Assembly: GCF_905475345.1 (NCBI RefSeq)
Contig: NC_066591.1
Span: 837,501-901,500 of the forward strand
Origin: Vespula vulgaris
Lineage: Eukaryota > Arthropoda > Insecta > Hymenoptera > Vespidae
Length of the DNA stretch: 64,000 bases
Reading direction: 5' to 3'
Positions 37,760-50,316 of the stretch are shown here, in pieces. Each line of letters starts with the position of its first letter. Within the stretch, counting starts at the first letter, position 1. A program made the translations under genes and the position numbers. Under the pieces are notes generated by a model that worked only from the letters and a program-made list of their open reading frames with translations, searched no databases and was not told the origin of the DNA.

Positions 37760-38240
37760 CTTGGGTAATGACTCTTAAATTGTACGGCCCTGTCGCGTCG
37801 GCACTTGCACTTTGAGCCCGGCCTACGATAGGCGCGCTGGAATCGGCTTCGCCGGCTCGTGACTCACGGCTGTACACATCGCGAGCGAGCAAGCGAGCGA
37901 ACGAACGAACGAACGAACGAACGAGCGAGCGAGCGAGCGAACGAACGAACGAGCGAGCGAGCGAACGAGCGAGCGAGCGAGCAAGTAAGCGAGCAAGAAA
38001 CCGAGGCTTTCGTTGCAGCCGCCGGCCGACGAGCGAACAGTGTTTCCTAGTGTGTCGTTCTTGTCTTACGTTGTTACATCGTCGTCTCTAGTGTACAGAG
38101 GTACAGCGCGCAACATACTCACGCACAGCACACCGATCACCTTTCCTGCCAATCTTGTACGACCTCCAAAGCTCAGACGGTTTCGTGAACTTAACGAGAC
38201 AGCAGTTACGAAAGAGTGGGAGAGATAGTATAGAAAGAGA
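37760..38240 (+). promoter_or_regulatory. GC/CpG-rich promoter-like island
   Basis: This is the most GC-rich segment of the central region, with sequence such as GGCGCGCTGGAATCGGCTTC. A GCGA/ACGA array sits inside it, and non-repetitive, transcript-like sequence follows (38,028-38,220). ACAGTGTTTCC near 38,037 is initiator-like. It could be another alternative promoter or 5' UTR exon of par-1. No convincing donor was fixed. Confidence 0.3.
37881..37997. repeat. (GCGA/ACGA)n mosaic array
   Basis: About 28 tetramers alternate in blocks of GCGA and ACGA, with GCAA variants at both ends. Confidence 0.9.
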
Positions 38241-39705
38241 GAGAAAATATATATAATTATATATATGTATATATCAGTATTGTATATTATTACGATCGTT
38301 TACAGTCGATTATTCGTAATAGTGTAGCAATTTATGTGAAATCAGTATTGATCAGTGTAATACGCGCGTGGATACGATTGTGTATGTATGTATATATATA
38401 TATGTATATATGTTTTAAAGAAATCTTTTTATTATTCGTTTAATCGTACAATCGATCATCGTTTGAATTTTCGCGCCATCTTGTTTTCACTCTATACATA
38501 CATACATATATACATACGTACGTACGTACGTACGTAGATACATACATATATACGTGTTTATATTTTCAAGGACATTTTCTCTCTATCAATTTCATTAGAG
38601 AAAGATCGAGTTGAAATATTTCCTGATATTTTTCTTGTGTGTCCCTGAGTCTCGAAGAAGAAGATACATAGAACGGTGTGTAGAGAATACGTTTGTCAAA
38701 GGTGGTGCTGCTCCGTGTTGTCGAAGAAAATTTCACGTGGTAAATCAATCTTTCTTTCTCTTTCTCTCTCTCTCTCTCTCTCTCTGTCGTTCGCTCGAGT
38801 GCTTTGCCTTCTCCTTGTTCTCCTCTTCTTCTCTTATCGGTGAATGACGTCGCATGGTGGTGCGCGCTGTTCTGACGTAGAAACCGGTCATCCCGTCGAC
38901 TCCTCTCGTCAGCCAGTTTCCTTCCGAAGGGGACGCGCACGTGCAGGATCGTAATCCTGTTTTATTCTGTATCGACGCGACCGACTTAACCTCTCTCTTC
39001 TCGAATATCCATCTTTTATTTTCTTTTTTTCTCTTTCCACTATTTTTTTTTTTTTTTTCATTTCTTTCGTTTTTCTTCTCGTAACTAATTTGTAAGTACG
39101 ATGTTCGTTTATTTGCAATAATTTCAATACTTTCGTAATATACGCATGTGTGTGCGTACGTGTGTGTTGGTTATGGGATGAGTGTGTGTATGTGTGTGAC
39201 ACGTAAAAAGAGGTTATTATTATTATTATTATTGTTATTATTAGATGATCTGAGAAATTTTCTTAAAAAGCAAGATTTCCTACGAAGATTTAACGTCAAA
39301 TTTTATAAATAATAATTAAACAATTAGTTACGGTAGACATTACGTAGATATATATATATATATTTAACTCGCCAAATTTATCTTTAAATTCGTACGATAC
39401 GATAGCTATCCTTATCAAAATGCTCGAAGCCATTTCGTACGATACTCAAAAATTCTTTTTTTTTTCTCTTTTTTCATCGTTTTCGAAACGTTTATATTTC
39501 TTTTGTTAGAAAATAAATAATCGATGGTAGGAAACACGATATAACAATTATTCCGTATAAAAATACGATAGACTTAGGGGAAACTTTTGCAAGTAACTGT
39601 ACGTAGGGTAACGCCATTGACGTCAGGCATATGCGACCGTGTACCGCCCGGTAATCGCAGCAATGCGGTGTGCCCGATTATTGTATCTACAAAAATACGT
39701 AAGTG

Positions 39706-39759
39706 GACGGACAGACAGACGGACGGACGGACGGATGGATGAACGGATATATATATGTA

Positions 39760-39797
<38 letters not shown>
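39706..39797. repeat. (GGAC)n and (AT)n composite
   Basis: GGAC/GGAT units (39,706-39,740) then AT-rich sequence with a 35-base AT run (39,763-39,797). Confidence 0.85.
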
Positions 39798-39799
<2 letters not shown>

Positions 39800-40150
39800 T
39801 ATTCGTGTTCTTGTACCTGTAAGGCCAACCCTCTTTTTCTCTTACAATAATATATTTCATACTTGTAAAACTAGTTTCGATAAAATTGTCACTGGATATA
39901 TTCGTATTGCCGTTCTCGATCTCTTTTCTTTCTTTTCTTCTTTTTTCTTTTTTAATTAATAAAAATTATTTTAATAAAAATAATTTTTTATTTCTCGATG
40001 GTACGTTCTTAATTCGTCCGGAAACAGAAAATAGGAAAGAAAGAAGACGGAAGATTATTTACGCCTTCTTTACTTCACAGTTGTAATCCACGATGATAAT
40101 CCGTAGTACCGTAATGCACTAACAACCGACTATACTTTCACGATAAGCCG

Positions 40151-40181
<31 letters not shown>

Positions 40182-42169
40182 TATGTACATATCGTACATA
40201 TACGTACATAAGTACGTACATAAATATGCACGTACATATATTTACACATATGCGTGCTCTTAATACCGTCGGCCATATAATACAAGATTTTTCCAAGTTG
40301 TTGTATTGTAGAGACAGAAAAAGAACGGGTGAAAGAGGCAGAGGGAAATTCTTCCTACGATGGTAGTGAGTAAACGAAGGAACTATAAACGGAAACTAAG
40401 ATCGTAGGAATTAACGGTTTACATAACCCGTGCTTTTAAAGACGAGAGTTGGATAGCGCTTGATTAGATTAAATTCTACAAGAGAGTACAAGAGAATCTT
40501 TCTTATTGTTTTCAAGAAGAAACAACGTATATGAATATTTCTTGCGCCATTGCGAAGTCTCTTCTTCGTTTCCTTTTTCTTTTTTTTTTTTATTACTATT
40601 TCTTTTTCTTTGTAGATTTTTCTCCTTTATTTTTTCTTCTTTTTCTAATTTTTTTTTTCTTTCTTCATAGCTCGTAACGTAGAAAACGATCGTGTTTGTT
40701 AAACGAACGGACGGACACTGTGTTGATAATTATCTTCGATGTATGGTAGTCGTTTGTTTTCATCAGGAATCGATCATCGTAGATTGATATCATCGTCTGA
40801 CGTTACACGATCACATTGCAATCTATTCTCCGCATCTGTATGTATAATACGTAAATCGGGAACTTTTCTACTTACTTTTTACGAGAATTAATTCGAAATT
40901 CATTGAAATGTTTCGAACATGGCGGGTATATACGTGGATCAACGTGAAATAATATATCAAAAAAAAAAGAATAATAAAAAAAAAATTAAACAGGAATTAA
41001 AAGAAAAAAAAGAAAATGGAAGGAAGGAAGTGTCCATTTCGTGTTCTTTTTTTCATCTCGTGTTTCGCATATATCTCTTTGCATCCAGATAGAGAGAAAT
41101 AGAGAGAGAGAAACGCAAACTCGATTACACATTCAAGAAGGAAACTCGAATCGAAGGAACTCGCCACGTCCAATAGCAAGCAACTATTATTATTCTCGCG
41201 ATCTGTAATTCTAATGTCGCGAAACAAAAGCAAGCACGTCTGCTTCTTATTCTTTTTCTTCTTTTTCTTTTTTCTTCTTCTTCTTCTTCTCTTCTTCCGG
41301 CGCAACGTTTGCACTTTCGGAAGTCGTCTAACTAAGAAAAAGACGCGAGAATTTCACCCCCAAGACGCATACTCTAAGACTAGTCACACTTCATCTTTTC
41401 ATTTCACAATGGTGACACTTTTCACAGGGTTGCATATTTCAAGAAAAGTATTTTAATCGTTAGGTCGTTCGCTTTTCATCGTTCTCTAGCTCTCTCTTCT
41501 TTTTTTTTTTGTTTCACTTAATAGTTTACAATTTTATTTTTACTTAATAGATTACAATTTTTTTTTTTTTTTTAAGAATATATATATTTTTGTATCTCAT
41601 TATATTTTTATTTTCATTTTTACTTGCATTTTTTGCTCTTTATTTCTCTCTCTCTCTCTCTCTCTTTTATTTATTTGTTGTTTTCTTTTCTTTTCATGAT
41701 AGATTTTCATATTTGAAACGTATTTTAGAAAATCTGCCGAAGCAGATCGAATTTATTTTGCGTCCTTGATTTCAATCCATAGAATTCATCGAAGTCGTTC
41801 TCTTCCGACCATCCTCAACGCGTCCATGGACACGTCATCGTCCGCTTTCTCGACCGCGAATCCTCCTTTCGCGATTCTCGTTCCGTTGCGTTTCTGTAAC
41901 GAGCCCTAACAAAGTCCTTCGTCATATACACACACATAAACACAGATAACAGCAGCGTATAAATGTGCGCGCGATCGCTTATAAGATACATACATATATA
42001 TATTTTTGTGTGTGTGAATGTGCGAACGTATTTACACATAGATCTTTTATACTGTTGCAAAAAAAGCCCTCTTATGTTATTCAGAACTCGCGTGTTGCAC
42101 GTGATATCCTCATCGAGTCGAAACAAATACTATGATCGATATAATACCATAAATACCCACCATCTTTTC

Positions 42170-42202
<33 letters not shown>

Positions 42203-42380
42203 TTTTTTCTTTTTCTTTTTCTTCTTTCAGTTTTAATCTATGTATACGTGTATAGATATATATGTATGTATGTATTTGTATAGGTATTTGTATCGGATCG
42301 ATGCCTCTTTATACTCTATCCCTTTTTTCGCGACATCGACAATTTTCTTGATTATAATGAAAACCCCTTTTGCACCCTCT

Positions 42381-42451
42381 CGTCGTCGTCGTCGTCGTCG
42401 TTGTCGTCGTCGTTGTCGTCGTCGTTGTCGTTGTAGTTGTCGACGTCGTCG
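42381..42451. repeat. (CGT/TGT)n trinucleotide repeat
   Basis: CGT triplets with TGT every third or fourth unit. Poly-Arg and poly-Thr frames are artefacts. Confidence 0.9.
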
Positions 42452-43616
42452 CGAGAAATTGCAACGATCTTCTGGCACATTTCCAAAATACTCGACGGCA
42501 CGAGTATGAAACTGCTATGCACATTAAATCTACGTAGAAATATATATATATATACATATATGTGTATGTATATAAAATAAAAATAATTGTGATCAGACGC
42601 TTGAAATAAGTCGAGAGATCAAATTAAGATTAAAAATTATTATTTTTGGTATAGATATTTTCAATCGAGAATAAAAGAAGAAAAAAAAAAGAAAATGTCT
42701 CGAATTATCAAAATATATTTCATGATTTACGATTTATTTCTATAATCTATAATATTAACGAATTAAAAGCGTATCGTATGTAAAAAGTGAAAATAATTAG
42801 TCCAGTTCGTAGCCTAACTAATGAAAAAGAAAAAAGGAAGAGGTCAAGAGATCGAACGAAGTTTAAAGATCGTCAATTTTTGGAAGAAGAGAAATAATCT
42901 CTTACGAAATTTTCCCATGTATAAACATATACACATATGCATGTAATTGTACATTTTCGAAAATACAAAAAAACATATATATATATGTGTATGTGTTTTA
43001 TATTTTCGGAAATTTACAATTGGTTCTACAATGTTACGAGCCAGCGAACATATGTATTTTGTTATTATTATTCAATTAAAAAAATATTATTAATGATTTA
43101 AATATATAAACGATATAACGTGGCTAAACATTTTCAAAAATCTTCACGTTTAAATATTATATATGGAATTTGATAGTTAAAAGAGCAAAAGGATTATCGT
43201 CACGCGCTCCCATAAAACTCTAAACCATAATTGCACTTATTACGTTCACGCGCGAACGAACGTACGAATAAATCGCAGAAAAGAGAGATACGAAACGTTC
43301 GCACTTGAGCTTATTAGATAAACGACGAGGGACTCTTGCGCGATTTAAACGTCTCGCTTTAATGCATCTCTCTGTATCGTGTGTGTGTGTGTGTTATTCG
43401 CTCGCTCACTCACTCACTCACTCTTATTCTCCCCACCTATCTTCCTCATTGACGGTGACACATATGTAAATTTCGTTTTTCCATTTCTCCCACACGTATT
43501 ATACTCCCTTATAAGGTTCAAGAAATGTGTCTTGCTGCGTAATAAAAGATACTTTATCTCAATTATCGAATACTTATACATATACGTAGACAAACATATA
43601 TGTATATAATATATAC

Positions 43617-43693
43617 ATTACTGTATTATTATATAATATATATATATATATATATTACATATATTACTGTATTGTTATATAATATATATATTT
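43617..43693. repeat. duplicated AT-rich segment
   Basis: ATTACTGTATTATTATATAA at 43,617 recurs at 43,663 with one base change, embedded in AT repeats. Confidence 0.7.
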
Positions 43694-46248
43694 AATCAAT
43701 GTATATTATATATATATATATATACGTACGTACGTATGTATGTATATATAATATATGAGTGAATTTGGCCACGCCCACGAAATAAAAACTTCTCTGTAAG
43801 AACTGTTATTGAAACTCAAGTTAACAAAATGTATCCTTGAAAAAGTTGCTGGGATAAACTCGGTGCGTTCTAACATTGATTTATCGTATCGTATTATCGA
43901 AAACGTCGATTTCTATATGACAAAAATTCGTCGCGACAATCTCAAGAAGAACTTTTTATATAAAGAGAAAGAGAGAGAGAAAGAGAGACAGTGGAAGAGA
44001 GGGTACAACGAAACCGGGTGTTACTCGACAGTAACAGCTATCGCTTATCAGCATCTAGAGTTGATAACAGAAATAACCAAGTCGAGTTAACTGGTCACGA
44101 GCTTATCGTACGTCGAGAAATGGACCTTCCATTCCGACGTAGTCGTCGATCGTTCGTTAAACCTCACGATCCACAAACGTTTCTTCTTTTTTTCTTTTCC
44201 TTCTTTTTTCCTCCATCTTTTTCTCTCTTTTTGTTTCTTTCGTTTTCTCTCTTTCTCTCTGTCTCTCTGTCTCTCTCTCTCTCTCTCTCTTTCTCTCCTT
44301 CCCTATACTCCTCTCTTTCTCCTCTTCTCCCTATAATTTTATCCTGCAGAAAAAAAAAAGAAAATAATAATTTCGGTCGGTAATGCGAAAATTTGACGCG
44401 TCGAATTATCTAAAAATTTAACGAGAAAAGAAAAAGAAAAGAAAAAAGGCAGAGAAAAGAGGAAGAGACAGAAAAAAAGAAAATCATAAGTGAGTTCGTA
44501 TTATCGTCTGTCTTCCACGTTTCTTATCCTTTTTATTTGTTTTCTTCTTTATTTTTTTTTCTTTTTTATTTTTATTTATTTTTTTTTCTCTTTCCTTTTC
44601 ACGCGTCGGTGATAACATATGGGCGTGTGCGCTTAGAGCCAGTGTGTGTATCTTATGTGTTTGTATGTAATTGTGTCGTGTCATGGAGGATTACTACACG
44701 CGTACAAGGTGTGTCGATAAGCTTGTGGTTTTTGTAATTTCACAAGTATTCACAAACATATATATATATATCCTTCTATACTATATATATATATGATTCA
44801 TTCGATATATATATATATATATTTCAGCTACAAACCTAGTCTTCCGAAACGTGTAAATCGTTGATTAAACATCGTCTCTATCTATCGAAACTTTGCTTTT
44901 TTTTTTTTAAATATCCTTTTGTTTCTATATGCGTGTGTGTGTCTACGTGTTATGCGTGTACTTCATATCACGTTCATAGCTCATATCGAATTCACCATAA
45001 TCGAAATGAAATTTTCACGAAAGGATAATCATTCTGAATTATTGTACTTTTTCTTTTCTTTTCTTTTCTTTTTATCGTGATACGCTTGTATCCCCTTTTC
45101 TAATATCTGTTCACTTCGTTATCGCGATACATACATACACACACACATATTAATATATATATATATATACTGAGTACTTACGTGCTATGGTTCAATAACG
45201 ATACGATTATTTTCTTTTAGTAAGATTTAACGTTCTTTTCGTTCTGATCGTCGATATTCCTGTATATATTTCATGTAAATCAAGCTTGTAACGAACAGGT
45301 CACGCCCACACGTCCGTACATTCGAAGTAGATACCAGATAGAATGCTGTTGCACTGAGAAAGGTGTCGGCCGTTTAAAAAAATAATTTCTCTTGTTAAAA
45401 AGAATGGTCGTCTTTTTTTCTTTCTTTTTTTTTATATATATATATTTTTTCTTTTTCGTAGAAAGTCAAGACTTTATCTCGAAACAAGAATTTATCTTCC
45501 ATGAATGTTCTTCTTTCAAATAAAATGCATTAGTCGGTCGTTCGTTTTTTACGAAGTTATTTTTTCTTTCATTTTATTTTATATTTCTTTTTTCTTCTTT
45601 TTTTTTCTCTCTCGTATCGGTGAAGTTCCTCGAATTTTCAAAGCGAAGTATCGATCGATATATATATATATATCACGCGATATACGATAAATCGATTAAT
45701 CGAATCGATCATTTTTAACGGATAAAATCCACCAGTGGGGCATGGATGTTAAATGAATTCATCATTCGATATCTCCAAATCGACGAAACCAACTCGATTC
45801 GCTTTATTACGTTTACCGATCTCTTGAGAATTGACTCTTCATATACCTACATGTACACGTACATACATATATAGACACATAATTCATATTAAATTTTCTC
45901 TTTCCGAAAAGGAAGATAATTCTTTGAGATTTAGAAAATAGTAATCTAATTCATCGACATTAATTCGATTAAAAACAAAGATATTATATCATGTGAATTT
46001 ATCTACGCGCTAGCGTACGCACGTGGGTATTTTTACGACACCATTTTATTCTTTGTCTCTCTCTCTTTTTCTAAGATATCTTTGAAAAACTTGTTTACTC
46101 GAAAGTTTGCTATTAAAATCACGATCACTGTGGCGTATTGACGTCGCGAAATGAAAATACTTTTAATTTATATTTCTCTCCGATAATATTCGGACCGAGA
46201 AGAATCGTATAGAGCTTATCGATAATTTCAAATAACGAAAACAAAACT

Positions 46249-46310
46249 AAAATAAAATAAAGTAAAACGAAATAAAATAAAATAAAATAAAATAAAATAA
46301 AATAAAATAA
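46249..46310. repeat. (AAAAT)n pentanucleotide repeat
   Basis: About 12 AAAAT units with one AAGT/AAACG interruption. Confidence 0.9.
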
Positions 46311-46770
46311 GGAACACTCGTACGTGACATATTGTTGTCCCACAATCTCGTCGTTAAAAGCTTTGAATATTATTCATTTACATTCCTTCGTCGAAGCTAC
46401 GTTTTGTATACGTCGTTGCTTTCTTGCTTATTTAATTTGTGTGTGTTACGAGAAGAAAAAAAAAATAGAATATATATATACACGATGAAAAAAAAAAAAA
46501 AAAAGAAAAAATGGTAAAAGGAAATTGTGTCTGGGTTTTTCGTAAAAGTCCTCGTTAAGTGACGAATCGTCGAGCTTGTCGAAGAAACGCGTGCACCTTG
46601 CGTCGTCGTTCATCGTCCACATCCATCGACAGCTAATAAAAAAAAAGCAATGCTTTATATATATATATACACACAGAGATCGAAACAAAAAAAAAAAAAA
46701 CAACGATAAGGAGAAAATTCGAAAATTTAACGAAGACAATACGTCTTCTTCTTCTTCTTATTTCTAACAG

Positions 46771-47047
46771 AAAGGTGCAAACTCATCGTCTCTGGTTTCT
46801 ATCGCCCAGGAACGTGGACTTTAAAAATCGATGTTGAAACGTTATCGATCGATCGATCGTTTTCATGAAGGACATCTTTTACTGTCGAGGAAGCCCGAGA
46901 GAGAAGATCGTGTCTTAAAAATAAAAGGAGGGGAGAAGAGAGAGAGAGAAGAAAGGAAAAGAAAAGATAGAGAAGAGGATAGACACGAAAGAAGAAGGTT
47001 GCTCTAATTTGTGTCAACTCGAACAAGACAAACTCGATTCCTCGATC
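46771..47047 (+). other. 5' UTR part of the par-1 N-terminal exon
   Basis: A strong pyrimidine-rich acceptor (TTCTTATTTCTAACAG, ending 46,770) precedes this segment. It has an in-frame TAA at 46,916-46,918 before the ATG at 47,048, so the exon is best read as internal, with an untranslated left part joined from an upstream non-coding exon. It contains an upstream open frame at 46,831-47,007. Confidence 0.55.
46831..47007 (+). other. upstream ORF (58 codons) in the par-1 5' UTR
   Basis: Starts ATG at 46,831 and ends TAA at 47,005-47,007, 40 bases before the main ATG. The Arg/Glu/Lys-rich peptide comes mostly from GA-rich sequence, so peptide function is unlikely, but it could reduce initiation at 47,048. 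Confidence 0.4.
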
Positions 47048-47880
47048 ATGGAGGATCGAGAGAGTCCCTTTGCTAGGACTCAAGCTAGTAGAAGCTCGAT
47101 AAGACCACCGAGTATTTTACGAAAGGCTGCCATGCTAACGGTTGGTAGTGTCAGTGGTGTTGGTAGTGGTGGTGTTGGTGGTGGTAATGGTGGTAATGGT
47201 GGTAGTAATGGTGGTCACGAAACTGGACGACAGGAAGTAACAAGTCCAAAAACAATGAACAAGAGACTACCTACGACTCACACTGCCTTGGACAATTTGA
47301 AACAATGGGAATTGGTTGAAGATGGTAATAAAGGTCTTCAAGTTGTCGAGAAAAGAAGTTGTACGAAGGTACCGTGTAGTCCTTCTTATGGAAATAGGAC
47401 CCCGGTGTTCGCAAGAAGGACAATGCCTGTTGAAAATGCAATGATCGACGTGAATCTCGAAGAAAAGTTAAAGGCTTTCAAGAACTCGAAGATCATTCAA
47501 CCGATTCTCGAGCCATCATTGATATCTTTACCGAACGAGCAAGTGACTCCGATCGATTCGTCAAAACCACCTGTCAGTCTTGATTTGATATTGAAGCAAC
47601 GTCAAGAGCAACAACAACAAAAGCAGCAGCAACAGCAACAACAACAACAAGAAAAACAGCAGCATCAGCAACAACAGAAACAAAATAAAAATACGAACGA
47701 GGAAAGTACCGACATGCTTCAACGATTGGAACAACAGGTCAAGGCGATTGAGATGGGTACGATCGCAGCTGCGAAAACCCGTCAATTGGAAAACAGCGAG
47801 GAATTTGGGCACGAGGTTGAATTACGTTACAGGGAACACGAGGATCTATTGAAGAATGTAACAGACGACGAGGCCGAGGG
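47048..47880 (+). CDS. par-1: PAR-1 long-isoform N-terminal exon 1 (residues 1-277)
   Basis: Starts at the first ATG after the in-frame TAA at 46,916. It encodes 277 complete codons plus two bases: a basic Ser/Pro-rich start (RSSIRPPSILRK, residues 16-26), a Gly/Asn-rich run (37-56), a middle of ordinary composition (60-180; e.g. WELVEDGNKGLQ and NLEEKLKAF, suggesting selected sequence rather than noise), a Gln-rich tract (184-214), and an acidic, probably helical end (221-277). It has no catalytic domain and is probably a regulatory or localisation region. The donor is GAGGG|GTAAAT, phase 2; the next exon at 48,906 supplies the third base and the frame stays open to the kinase domain. Membership of par-1 rests on phase and position, not on homology recalled for this segment. 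Codon use is ordinary and the residues are not repeat-derived outside the Gly and Gln tracts, so coding status is strong. Confidence 0.75.
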
Positions 47881-48905
47881 GTAAATTTTATCAATTTATT
47901 CTACGTACCTAATCGTACGCGCGTGTGTATATATGTGGATGGGTGTCCGTACGTGTGCGTGTTTTTTTTTATATGCGCGCGATTTTAGTCGAATTTATTT
48001 CGTTTTCTTCTTCTTCTTCTTCTTCTTCGTAATTCTTTTTCTTTTTTTTTTTTTATTTGTTTTTCTCTCTCTCTCTCTCTCTTTTTTTTTAATGTTCACA
48101 TCCGTTCGACGGAAACGATCGTTCCGTGAAATTAATCGACAAGCACGAATAATCCTCAGCGTAACGAGGAAAATCAATGTATTTTCTTTATTCGAGCGTG
48201 CTATCGTCGAACTGATTGCGTATACTCGTTGGTGATATATCCGAGCAACAATCAACGCTCCATTACACCCACACTGCCGATACCCTTTCCTCGCTCGAAT
48301 TGCCATTTAGTTTACCCAATTTGATCGGCCGATTCTTTCGATTTCCGCCGTTTCGTCCTCATTTGCTACTCGGCACGACGAGGAGGAGAGAAAGGGCGGA
48401 ATCCGTTTGGCTCGATGATAAAACACACATGCTTGGACTTTATTTCATTTGGATTTTCTCTCTTTTTTTTTCTCTATTTCTTTTCCTTTTATTATTATTA
48501 TTTTTTTTTTCTTTCATTTTTTTTTCTTTTCTTTTCTCCTCTTTCTCTCTCTCCTTTTTTTTTCGAATCTTTTCAACAAACTTGCCGATCGTTTCTATTC
48601 ATTATTTTTCGTGCGCATACATACATATATACACACGCACGCGCGTGTGAAAAAAAAACGCTTGATATATATATATATATATATTCGCACACACGTGATA
48701 TATATATATATATATACACACACACGTTACACCTTGAGAGAAGAACGTTATCTCTCGAGATGGACCGAAAAAAAAAATATAAAGAGATAAATAAATTTTG
48801 CAAAAAGAGAAAAAAAGAATGCCAAAAAAAATACAACAAACAAAAATAAAATAAAACAAAACAAAACAAAACAAAACAAAACAAAATGAAACACCTGAAC
48901 AAAAG
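47881..48905 (+). other. intron between par-1 N-terminal exons
   Basis: Begins GTAAAT. It contains poly-T/CT tracts, two AT repeats (48,668-48,686; 48,700-48,716) and, at its right end, an (AAAAC)n repeat. Its acceptor context is poor. No other exon is seen. Confidence 0.55.
48843..48884. repeat. (AAAAC)n pentanucleotide repeat
   Basis: AAAAT then about seven AAAAC units, ending at the ATG at 48,886. It occupies the place where a pyrimidine tract would be expected before the 48,906 acceptor. Confidence 0.9.
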
Positions 48906-49299
48906 GGCCTCACCGTTGCATCGTGGAGACGCTACGAGAAACTCAACCGGAAATGCAAGCATTGCATCGAAGAAGCCGTCCTCGGTGAAACTCTCGAGGA
49001 CAGCTTCCGATACTAGACGAGGACAGGAAACGGAAATTCCCTTGAGAGCTCAGACGAGGGTGCAACCAGTTCGCACCCTCGTACGACCGATCATCACAAA
49101 GAAAGATCATCAACGTCAGCTGCAGCAACAACAGCAACAGCTACAGCTACAGCAACAACAACAACAACAACAACTACAACAGCAGCATCATCATCATCAT
49201 CAGCAGCAGCAGCAGCAACAACAACAGAACAATATTGTGAGCAGTAGTTTCAGGCCACTCTCTGACGTCATGCAGAAAGGTGTTCGTAACGAGAAGGAG
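48906..49299 (+). CDS. par-1: PAR-1 N-terminal exon 2 (residues 278-409)
   Basis: Encodes the shared segment just before the kinase region: a Ser/Arg-rich start (SIASKKPSSVKLSRTASDTR, with RTAS a possible kinase target), RVQPVRTLVRPI, then a Gln/Leu/His tract (residues 347-385) and SSSFRPLSDVMQKG. The donor at 49,299 is AAGGAG|GTATCG in phase 0 and joins in frame to the kinase exon at 54,193. The only AG between the upstream in-frame stop (48,847) and the clearly coding part is at 48,904-48,905; using it gives the right phase for the exon ending at 47,880, but it lacks a pyrimidine tract. An alternative is translation from the ATG at 48,886, adding seven residues (MKHLNKR), in a transcript starting nearby. 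Coding status is strong; the left boundary is uncertain. Confidence 0.7.
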
Positions 49300-50264
49300 G
49301 TATCGAAAAATCTTTCTCTCTCTTTCTCTCTTTCATTCTCTATCTTTTATTATCCTTCCCCTTCCCTTTGAAATAATCCCCACCCTCAATCCGTGATAAT
49401 GATAATGGTATCTTAATTAATGTTATCTCGTAGCATCGAATCGATTTTTATATTATCGTTCTTTCACATCCGCCAGTTTGCTTCTTTCGTTATTTTCAAC
49501 GTTTGATGTTTGACAAAAAAGAAAGAAAGAAAAAAAAAAAATAAGGAGAAAAAAGAAATCGCTTGGAAAATTATTTGCCTGCGAGAAATGTCGGACGGTT
49601 ATATTCTTGAGAAAAATAATCGAGTGGTACTTCGAACGTCAAACGTTCGATTGGAAAGGCAAAAATGAATATACGCATATATACATATGTAATACTTTTC
49701 TTGGAGGAAATAGGCAAACCTTGAACGATTCAATGATTCGTCAGAATTTATCGATTGTATCCTTTTATTGCGTTCCTATTATCGCAGTGACTTGGCAAAC
49801 AGTCCTGAAAATATCGCGTAATCTTTCTCTCTCTCTCTTTCTCTCTTTTTCTTTCTCTCTATCTGTCACACAACTCCTTATCTGATATCTCGACGATACT
49901 CTCGAGTTATTTTAATGTTAATTTGATTGAAGGGTTTTTCTTTCTTTTTTTTTCTGTTTATTTTTTCCATTTGAAATCGATAATTGAGATTTAATAACAA
50001 TATATATATATATACAAGAGAGATCGAAGATAATCGATCGCAGGATCGGTCGGAAATTGAAAATGACAAATAATATACAGACACGGATATTACAAGTATA
50101 TTTACGCGGAGTGGTTCGCACCGAACGCGTTGCAACGTTAATGCACTTCTATGCGCTTCTGCTACGAGTTGATGACTCGTCGGGTACAGTCTGCGGCTCA
50201 TCCGTTCGAGCTGAAATAATCCGGATGGCTTCCCTGCTGTCGTCCCATCGACTCTACGATCTGC

Positions 50265-50265
<1 letters not shown>

Positions 50266-50312
<47 letters not shown>
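50266..50312. repeat. (GA)n microsatellite
   Basis: Uninterrupted GA dinucleotides. Confidence 0.95.

Positions 50313-50316
<4 letters not shown>

Larger units (their letters stand above)
20558..46770. other. long non-coding stretch, probably intron of the exon at 19,988
   Basis: About 26 kb without a recognisable exon. It contains AT, GA/CT, TAG, GATA, ACAT and GAA microsatellites, a dispersed short repeat family, and two GC-richer islands (33,181-33,360; 37,760-38,240). Open frames are short and repeat-driven. Mixed segments at 23,100-23,440, 26,380-26,480, 29,658-30,014 and 32,769-32,999 (minus) have longer frames but no family resemblance or splice support. Confidence 0.5.
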
